From Rubrivivax sp. (GTDB lineage Bacteria; Pseudomonadota; Gammaproteobacteria; Burkholderiales; Burkholderiaceae_C), in contig JAUXVE010000165.1 in NCBI GenBank assembly GCA_030680415.1, positions 1 to 39,609 on the forward strand: a DNA stretch of 39,609 nucleotides, given 5' to 3'. Shown piece by piece: positions 33,842-39,609 of this stretch; positions within the stretch are counted from its first letter, which is position 1, and each line of letters begins with the position of its first letter. Made by a program: the position numbers and the translations under genes. The notes below the pieces were generated by a model. It saw only the letters and a program-made list of their open reading frames with translations, was not told the origin of the DNA and made no database searches.

Positions 33842-36361
33842 ATGGCCACCGACATCACCAGCGGCCTGCTGCTGACGCGCAAGCTCGAGAACGAAACTCA
33901 CGGCAACCACCTGCGTGCACCGCACATCGGCGTGCGCGACCTGCACCTGAAGGCCTCGGGCAAGCGCAGCAGGTTCCACCTGCCGGAGAACGCGCCGGAT
34001 CCCGGCACGGGGGCGGCCGGCGAGGACGGTTTCAACTTCCTGCCCGAGTACGACGGTTGCGAACTGGTGTTCGACCTCGACAACCCGTTCGACATCGTCG
34101 ATCGCGCGCGGCTGGAGGTCTACCGCCGTTTCGACAAGAAGCCGCTATGGACGCTGGACCTGGTCAAGCTGGGGCGTACCTGGCTGCGCCACGGCGTGCA
34201 CACGGTGCAGTGGAAGGGACAGGTCTTCGACGCCAGCGCCGAGATCGCCGGCACGGTGGAAGGCGAAGCGACCAAGCACGACCTCGGCGCGCAGGCTGCC
34301 AAGCCCGACGCCGCCGCCGACGCGCCCTTCCCCGACGGCTGGCTGACGCTGCAGCACTCGCCCTACAAGCTGTGCCTGGTGCTCGAAAGCGACCTGCTGC
34401 CCGACCGGCCGGTGCAGGCCTGGACCTACTTCCACGTCATGCTCGAGAAGATCGAGATCAAGCTCGGCCCCGAGGAGGTCATCCCGAGCGGCCTCGCCGC
34501 GCCGACGCTGGACATGGAAAAGGCCGTGCGCAAGCAGTTCGAGACCAACGAAGACGGCACGCCGGCCAGCCTGCCTGCCGACGGTGCCACGGCCAAGGTC
34601 TACCTGCTGAGCAACCTGTACAAGAACTCCAGTGCCGAATTCGACCCGCTCAGCACGACCGACCACGCCACCTACCGCGACCTCTGGACCGATGGCCCAC
34701 GCATCCCGCTGCTGGCCAGGCTGTGGCTGCGCGCGGCCGACGGCAGTGCAGTCGAGTTGGCGACCGCGGCCAAGGGCGCGGTGGCGCTCGGCCGCGCGAG
34801 GTTCCTTTGGGACTGGAAGGACCCCGACGAGGCCGCCTCCGCGGCGGACGCCGAGGCCGTCACGTACATCGCGAACTCACGCGCCTACTACACGAACGCG
34901 ACAGACGCCACGCGCGCGGCCAGCGACCACACCTACCCGGAGGGCGACAACTGCCACGTCGACCGCGGCGGCGCGCGGGGTCCAGCTGCCAAGCCGATCT
35001 TCCCCGACCAGCCGGGCTATGCGCCGAAGGCGACGCTGGACGCCGGCAAGTTCCCATTCGCGGTCGGCACCACGGTCGTCGACCCGAAGAAGCGCAAGTG
35101 GGCGGCGTTCAGCACGGGCTGGACGAGCGGCGCGCTGAAGGGACACACGGGTGTGCTCTTCCGCCCATCGCGCATGGCCGGCGACAACTACATCGTTTCT
35201 GTGCAACTCGCGCACGATTGGGACGCCGCGGGCAAGTACGCGATCGACGTCACCGACAAGGACCTGAAGCTTCCGGCCAAGATCACCGCGAAGACTGGCA
35301 CCTTCGAGGTCTGGCGCAGGCTGCAACTCTCGCGTTATGTGCGCAAGAGCGCGACCGTTCCGGCCTTCGCAAGCTTCGGCGCCGTCGCGGCCTTCTACGC
35401 CAACGCCCACGTCGACCTGCGAACCGCCGTCACGGCCAACGACAACTACACGATGGGCCAACACAAAGTCACGCCGGCCGGTGCGCTGCACGACTACAAC
35501 ACGACCAGCCGCACGTTGCTGACCGCCGCCGGCTTCGACCTCTACGACGAAGGTGTGATCGCCACGACGACGGAGGACCACGCATCGGTGCCCGCTGTCT
35601 TCAAGGTGGCGCCATACGCCACCTTCGTGCAACGCGTGCACACCCTGCATCTGGGCCTGCAGGCCAGCGACTTCGCCGACGAAGCGGCCCTCGTCGGCGG
35701 CACTGCGGACAGCTTGGCCGCCAGTCTGGGCAACACCGGCGCGCCGCTCGCACCCGTGCCGCCGCCGCTGCCAGGGGCTGCGCCCGACCCGGCCGCAGCG
35801 GCGACGAACGCGCGCCGCGCGCGGCTGAACCAGACCCGCGACTACCTTCGCTCTCAGGGTTACCGCACGCTGCGCGCCTTCTCGGTCACCCTCGAGGAAA
35901 AGCTGAAGCCGCCGGCAAAGCGGCTGGCCATCAATTACCCCGCAATCGCCGGCGCCGGCCCGTCCGGCGCCAAGGCCAAGCCGGGCGTCGTAGTGCTGCA
36001 CTGGGAGTACCTGCACAGCGGCACGAAGGAATACGTAGACTCGGGCCAGGCCGACCACGACGGGCTTCGTGGGTCGGCGATCGACGCCGTCGGTCGCGTG
36101 CGGGAAACGGTCGTCTTCGCCTTGTGGCGGCCACTTGTCCAGACCTTCGCCCACGAGATCGGGCACCACTTGTTCCTGCCGCACACCAAGCCGCCGCACA
36201 GCGACGCCAACGCGCTGAAGGTCCACGACACGCTGGATCCGAAATGCCTGATGTCCTACCAGCCAGACCGGCACGGGTTCTGCGGACAGTGCCTGCTGCG
36301 CATGCGCGGCTGGGACAACTCCAAGCTCGACAGCGACTCGACCAAGAACAAGAAGCCATGA
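33842..36361 (+). CDS. Metzincin-like zinc metallopeptidase, candidate T6SS effector
   Basis: The protein has 839 residues. The C-terminal part holds FAHEIGHHLFLPH with His771, Glu772, His775 and His781. The HExxHxxxxxH spacing is that of metzincins, except that the usual Gly of HExxHxxGxxH is Phe778. A Met-turn candidate, CLMSYQ (Met804), follows 23 residues later, then FCGQCLLRMRGWD. The first 650 residues are beta-rich with no named domain, perhaps a delivery or substrate-binding part. No signal peptide or membrane helix is visible, which fits T6SS export. It has a PG-binding-like protein upstream and a paralog pair downstream. The substrate is unknown. A structural role with a decayed enzyme is less likely, since all ligands are present. 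Confidence 0.82.
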   Translation: MATDITSGLLLTRKLENETHGNHLRAPHIGVRDLHLKASGKRSRFHLPENAPDPGTGAAGEDGFNFLPEYDGCELVFDLDNPFDIVDRARLEVYRRFDKKPLWTLDLVKLGRTWLRHGVHTVQWKGQVFDASAEIAGTVEGEATKHDLGAQAAKPDAAADAPFPDGWLTLQHSPYKLCLVLESDLLPDRPVQAWTYFHVMLEKIEIKLGPEEVIPSGLAAPTLDMEKAVRKQFETNEDGTPASLPADGATAKVYLLSNLYKNSSAEFDPLSTTDHATYRDLWTDGPRIPLLARLWLRAADGSAVELATAAKGAVALGRARFLWDWKDPDEAASAADAEAVTYIANSRAYYTNATDATRAASDHTYPEGDNCHVDRGGARGPAAKPIFPDQPGYAPKATLDAGKFPFAVGTTVVDPKKRKWAAFSTGWTSGALKGHTGVLFRPSRMAGDNYIVSVQLAHDWDAAGKYAIDVTDKDLKLPAKITAKTGTFEVWRRLQLSRYVRKSATVPAFASFGAVAAFYANAHVDLRTAVTANDNYTMGQHKVTPAGALHDYNTTSRTLLTAAGFDLYDEGVIATTTEDHASVPAVFKVAPYATFVQRVHTLHLGLQASDFADEAALVGGTADSLAASLGNTGAPLAPVPPPLPGAAPDPAAAATNARRARLNQTRDYLRSQGYRTLRAFSVTLEEKLKPPAKRLAINYPAIAGAGPSGAKAKPGVVVLHWEYLHSGTKEYVDSGQADHDGLRGSAIDAVGRVRETVVFALWRPLVQTFAHEIGHHLFLPHTKPPHSDANALKVHDTLDPKCLMSYQPDRHGFCGQCLLRMRGWDNSKLDSDSTKNKKP

Positions 36362-36374
36362 AGCGCGCCCAGCC

Positions 36375-37775
36375 ATGATCGACATCACGCTCCTGCCGGG
36401 CCCGCCCGCCGCCCCTGGCGGCCCTTGCGTCGTCGCTCTCACGATCTCCAATGTAGGCGCCGAGGCGGTCGAGTTCGACAACCCCGCGGCCCTGCTCGAC
36501 AAACCGCTGTGGCGGGTGTCGCGGCGGCCCGACGCGGCGCCGGCCGTGATCAGCAACCGGCAGAACTTCGTCCCACCTGAAGGACAGGCGCCGCGCCTGC
36601 GACTCGCGCCTGGCGCGCGCTGGAGGGCCGACCTGCCCTTGGAGTTGCCGGAGCACGACACCGGGCCGGGCGAGCGCAGTGTCGTACTGCTGCTCGAGAC
36701 GCCGACGGGTGTGGTCGAGAGCGCGCCCTGTGTCGTGAAGGTCCAGGATTGGCGGATCACGGCCGCCGGCGCCGGCCACGGTGTCCCGGCCTTCGATGAG
36801 AACGAAGGCGACACGCTGCTGCTGCAGGCCGGCCCTGACCACGGCACGCTGTACCGCATGGGCTGGGGCGAGGACGACTCCGACCGCCAAGGCACAGGAG
36901 GATCGGCGCCTCTGCGCCTGCTGGACGTCGGCCACGACGCCTGCGACTTGCTGGTGCCGGTGCGCGACGCACCGTTCTGGCGCGACCCGTCGCGCTGGCT
37001 GCTCTGGCGCGAACAGGCGGTCGTCTGCGCACTGGATACAACGCTGCAGCTGCAGTCGCTGACATTGCCGACAGCGCCGGCAGAATTGCTGCGGCCAGCG
37101 CTGCAACGCGACGGGGGTCCCGTCGAATTGTTCGCGTTGTCCTCGGACCGGCGACGGCTGGACTTGCTACGCTTCGCGCGCCATGCCGCGGGCACGGCCG
37201 AACGCGTACAGCAGATCAGCCTGCCGTTGGCTGCCGCCGCCGGCCGTGCCGCGTTCGCGCCGACCGGCGGTCTGATGGTGGCAGCCACGGCGGCGGTCGC
37301 CGGCGGTGTCGCGTTGCTGCTGCATCGCGGCGCAGACTGGCAGGTCGCACGACTGGCCGATGCAGAGCTGCTCAGCACCTGCCCGCCGGCTGTACAGGCA
37401 CTGGACGGAGGCGATGTCCTCGTGACCGCCGCAGTGCAGACCGCCGACGGCATCGCCATTGCCAGCGCCCGCTTCGCGCCTTCTGGTGCCTCCGTTTCGG
37501 TCCGGACGGGCCTGGGCCCAGTGCCGGGCACGGTCGACGAAGGTGCGCTGCTGGTCGCCGCGGTGCACGAACACGATGGCCGCGCCGCGCCGCGCACTCA
37601 TCTCGTATTGCGCTTGCTCGACGGCACGCTGTGGCACCTGAACGAACGCGGCCTGCTCGAGCAGGTCGAATTCGTGGCGCCCCCGGTGCGCCCCTTGACG
37701 CTGGCACCTGGCTCCCACGGTGCCTTCATCCTGGTCTGCGACCCGCACCTCGGGCCGTTCATGGCGGAGGCCTGA
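36375..37775 (+). CDS. Hypothetical protein, first of a paralog pair
   Basis: The product has 466 residues of unknown function. The N-terminal 125 residues look like an Ig-like or beta-sandwich domain (MIDITLLPGPPAAPGG, then CVVALTISNVGAEAVEFDN). The rest matches the next gene closely, for example VPVRDAPFWRDPSRWLLWRE and LLRPALQRDGGPVELFAL. Many short beta strands suggest a propeller or beta-rich fold. There is no signal peptide. It starts 13 bp after the metallopeptidase and its stop overlaps the next start (TGATG). With its paralog it may be an immunity or accessory protein for the metallopeptidase; this is inferred from position. Confidence 0.75.
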   Translation: MIDITLLPGPPAAPGGPCVVALTISNVGAEAVEFDNPAALLDKPLWRVSRRPDAAPAVISNRQNFVPPEGQAPRLRLAPGARWRADLPLELPEHDTGPGERSVVLLLETPTGVVESAPCVVKVQDWRITAAGAGHGVPAFDENEGDTLLLQAGPDHGTLYRMGWGEDDSDRQGTGGSAPLRLLDVGHDACDLLVPVRDAPFWRDPSRWLLWREQAVVCALDTTLQLQSLTLPTAPAELLRPALQRDGGPVELFALSSDRRRLDLLRFARHAAGTAERVQQISLPLAAAAGRAAFAPTGGLMVAATAAVAGGVALLLHRGADWQVARLADAELLSTCPPAVQALDGGDVLVTAAVQTADGIAIASARFAPSGASVSVRTGLGPVPGTVDEGALLVAAVHEHDGRAAPRTHLVLRLLDGTLWHLNERGLLEQVEFVAPPVRPLTLAPGSHGAFILVCDPHLGPFMAEA

Positions 37776-38854
37776 TGCGACGCCGGGCGCTGCTGGCCGT
37801 GGCCGCCATCGGCGTCGCGCGGCAGGCTGGCGCGGCCGCTGCGCCCTGGACAGAGGTCATGGGCGACGCCGGTTACGGGGCGCCGGCTCTGTCCACGCAG
37901 CAGGGCGACCTGCTGCTGCTTCGGCACGGCCCCGGCGGCAACGTCGTCGTGCTGCACAAGCCCTGGGATGACGGCGACGGTGACCGCCCGCAACGTTCGC
38001 AGCAGCAGGCGATCGAGATTGCCACCGCGGCCCTTGGCGCGAACGATCCACTGGTGCCGGTTCGCGACGGGCCGTTCTGGCGCGACCCTGCGCGCTGGCT
38101 ACTGTGGCGCGAGGGGGCCGTGGTGCACGCGGTCGACACGACGCTGCGGCGCCAGTCGCTCCAGCTGCCGATGTCGCCGGCGGCGCTGTTGCGCCCGGCG
38201 CTGCAGCGCAGCGGTGGCCCGGTCGAAGTCTTCGCGCTGGCTGCCAACCGGCGCAGCCTGCGACGACTTTGCTTTGGCCGCACTGCCGGTAACCCGTCCC
38301 GACTCTTCGAAGAGGTGTCGCTGCCGTTGCCGGCGGGCGCCGGCAGTGCGGCGCTGACCTCGGCGGGCGGGATAGCCTGCGGCCTGTGGTCTGACCATGC
38401 CGAAGGCACGACGCTGATGGTTCACGAAGGCACGGCGCTGCGTCACTCCGAGTTGCGTGGACTGCACCCGCTGTCGGCGCCGGCCATGCTGGCCGGGCCT
38501 GACGGGTTGCGGATCGGCCTCATCGTTCGTCAAGGCGACGCGTTGTCGCTCTCTGAGACCCTTTTCCCACAACGCGCGGGTGATGCGGTGACGCGGTTGA
38601 TGCCGCTCGGCCCTGCAACGACCGCGCTGGGCGCCACCCTGGTTTACCGGGGTTGGGACGGTATGCCGCCGGCAGTTCATGCCGTGCTGTCGCTTGCCGA
38701 CGGCCGCTTTCTGCGCCTGCAGTCCGGCGGCATATGGGCGCCGTTCGAGCCGCCGGCGCCGCCGCTGCGGCCCCTGGTGCTGGTCCCTGGCGTGCGCGCC
38801 GCCTGGCTTCTTTGCTGCGACCCCGCGAGCGGGCCGTTGATGACGGAGGTCTGA
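37775..38854 (+). CDS. Exported hypothetical protein, second of a paralog pair
   Basis: The product has 359 residues. It opens with a probable signal peptide (MRRRALLAVAAIGVARQAGA, cleavage near AAAAPW), so it should act in the periplasm. The remainder is a paralog of the preceding protein without its N-terminal beta-sandwich, sharing VPVRDGPFWRDPARWLLWRE and LLRPALQRSGGPVEVFAL and the C-terminal PPAPPLRPLVLVPGVRA region. The start at 37775 overlaps the previous stop as TGATG. A periplasmic partner encoded after a T6SS effector is the usual layout of an immunity gene, but this is not proven. It ends 19 bp from the convergent DUF4123 gene. Confidence 0.75.
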   Translation: MRRRALLAVAAIGVARQAGAAAAPWTEVMGDAGYGAPALSTQQGDLLLLRHGPGGNVVVLHKPWDDGDGDRPQRSQQQAIEIATAALGANDPLVPVRDGPFWRDPARWLLWREGAVVHAVDTTLRRQSLQLPMSPAALLRPALQRSGGPVEVFALAANRRSLRRLCFGRTAGNPSRLFEEVSLPLPAGAGSAALTSAGGIACGLWSDHAEGTTLMVHEGTALRHSELRGLHPLSAPAMLAGPDGLRIGLIVRQGDALSLSETLFPQRAGDAVTRLMPLGPATTALGATLVYRGWDGMPPAVHAVLSLADGRFLRLQSGGIWAPFEPPAPPLRPLVLVPGVRAAWLLCCDPASGPLMTEV

Positions 38855-38873
38855 GTGCGCCGGGAGGCGGCCT

Positions 38874-39422
38874 TCAGGCCGACGCCGCCAACGCCGATGT
38901 CGTCGCCTGCAGAGCCCCGCGGTGCAGGCGGTAGGACACGATGCCGGCGTCCGGGTCAGCGGCTTCGACGCAGTAGCTGTCGACGGGGCCGAAGACGAAG
39001 CGAAGCTCGTCGGGGGTGCAGGTGGGCAGATAGGCGCGCAGCACGCGCGGGTCGTAGTACCTGAACAGGAGGCGCTGGCCCGTTTCGTCCTGCACCTTCA
39101 GAAACTTGCGCAGGTGATGCCGCAGATTCGACGGGTCACCGATCGTCAGGAAGATTCCCCACGCCCGGCCCCAGCCCTGGTCGAGCAGCTGGTCCACGAA
39201 GCGGTGGCCCGGCAGCAGTTCCACCATGTGCGGCGACACCATCTCGAGCTCGCGTGGCAGCCGCCCGCTGTACAGGGACAGGAACTCGAGCCGCGATTCG
39301 AGCAGCAGGCGATAGATCGCGGGGTCGCGCGCGCAGTCCAGCACGGCCCAGACGCTGCGAGTGGAGGCGCTGCCCTGCGGCCACAGGGCCTGCACGATCT
39401 GTTGGTGCGGTTCGCTGCTCAC
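38874..39422 (-). CDS. DUF4123 T6SS effector chaperone
   Basis: DUF4123 proteins (also called Tap-1 or TEC) hold a T6SS effector and load it onto its VgrG or PAAR carrier. The product has 182 residues with the family motifs: WAVLDCARDPAIYRLLLES near residue 25, LSLYSGRLPRELEMVSPHMV, GWGRAWGIFL and the strong LLFRYYDPRVLRAYLPTC, then FGPVDSYCVE. The start is GTG at 39422, overlapping the stop of the upstream gene (GTGA). Its client is expected to be encoded next to it. The upstream, truncated gene is the nearest same-strand neighbour; the plus-strand metallopeptidase unit converges on its 3' end. Confidence 0.92.
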   Translation of the reverse strand: MSSEPHQQIVQALWPQGSASTRSVWAVLDCARDPAIYRLLLESRLEFLSLYSGRLPRELEMVSPHMVELLPGHRFVDQLLDQGWGRAWGIFLTIGDPSNLRHHLRKFLKVQDETGQRLLFRYYDPRVLRAYLPTCTPDELRFVFGPVDSYCVEAADPDAGIVSYRLHRGALQATTSALAASA

Positions 39423-39609
39423 GCCGTGGTCCCTGCCGCGGCTGCCGCCCGCGCACATTCCTCGCAGAACGGCACACCTTCCCGGGCGGCTTGAACCAGA
39501 ACCGCCACCATCGCCGCCACGTCGAGGTCGGCATCGAAGGTCGTCTGCGCCGCAGGCGGAGGTGCGACCGGCGCCGCGCGCGGGCTCGCCGCCGGCGCCG
39601 GCGGCGGCG
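39419..39609 (-). CDS. C-terminal end of a T6SS-linked protein (cut by window edge)
   Basis: Only the last 62 residues are in the window; the frame is open to the edge. A Pro/Ala-rich stretch (PPPAPAASPRAAPVAPPP) leads into TFDADLDVAAMVAVLVQAAR and then EGVPFCEECARAAAAAGTTA and stop. The CEEC pair could bind a metal or form a disulfide. From memory, tails of this kind end some T6SS spike or effector proteins, but I cannot name the family from this piece. Its stop overlaps the DUF4123 chaperone start by 4 bp, which suggests that it is the chaperone's client or carrier. Confidence 0.6.
   Translation of the reverse strand, partial: PPPAPAASPRAAPVAPPPAAQTTFDADLDVAAMVAVLVQAAREGVPFCEECARAAAAAGTTA

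Overview
This is a GC-rich window (roughly 70% by eye) from a bacterium that looks like a member of the Burkholderiales (Betaproteobacteria). The evidence is the gene set gmk-rpoZ-spoT with a convergent greB, the prfB programmed frameshift, an infA copy with a basic C-terminal tail, and the style of the lipoproteins and hypothetical proteins. The genus cannot be named from sequence alone.

Layout. (1) 1-1778: the leader-distal end of a type I-E CRISPR array, with 29 complete perfect 29-nt repeats, a strict 61-nt period and 32-nt spacers. The cas genes and leader must lie left of the window. A perfect 19-bp hairpin follows the last repeat at a distance of 2 nt. (2) 1932-10925: core chromosome genes. 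These are an alpha/beta hydrolase, prfB, pepN, infA, a transglutaminase-like protease, a small conserved protein, a minus-strand lipoprotein with an internal duplication, gmk and rpoZ. (3) 11043-13900: spoT (bifunctional RelA/SpoT) and greB, which converge and overlap by 31 bp. (4) 13914-30537, all minus strand: a type VI secretion (T6SS) block. In transcription order it runs vgrG, a 580-aa and a 264-aa T6SS-associated protein, tagH (FHA), pppA (PP2C phosphatase), a DUF4280 PAAR-like protein, tssK, tssL (with a C-terminal OmpA domain), tssM, tagF and ppkA (Ser/Thr kinase). (5) 30762-38854, plus strand and divergent from vgrG: a compact protein combining TssB-like and TssC-like sheath regions, a helical T6SS-associated protein, a protein with a peptidoglycan-binding-like C-terminus, a large metzincin-like zinc metallopeptidase (candidate effector), and two tandem paralogs, the second with a signal peptide (candidate immunity proteins). 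(6) 38874-39609, minus strand: a DUF4123 effector chaperone and the C-terminus of the protein before it, probably a second effector module running off the right edge.

How it fits together. TssM, TssL and TssK form most of the membrane complex and baseplate link. VgrG and the DUF4280 protein form the spike. PpkA, PppA, TagH and TagF are the four parts of the threonine-phosphorylation control pathway. TssL and PpkA share an N-terminal DRTVI(K/R)PS motif, which I read as the phospho-threonine sites that the TagH FHA domain would bind. The remaining core genes (tssA, separate tssB and tssC, hcp, tssE, tssF, tssG, clpV, tssJ) are not in the window. The most unusual parts are the compact sheath fusion and the metzincin/PG-binding/paralog-pair module.

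No stretch longer than about 300 bp lacks a gene. The largest gaps are 6765-7037, 30538-30761, 22849-23008 and 1779-1931, and each is described.
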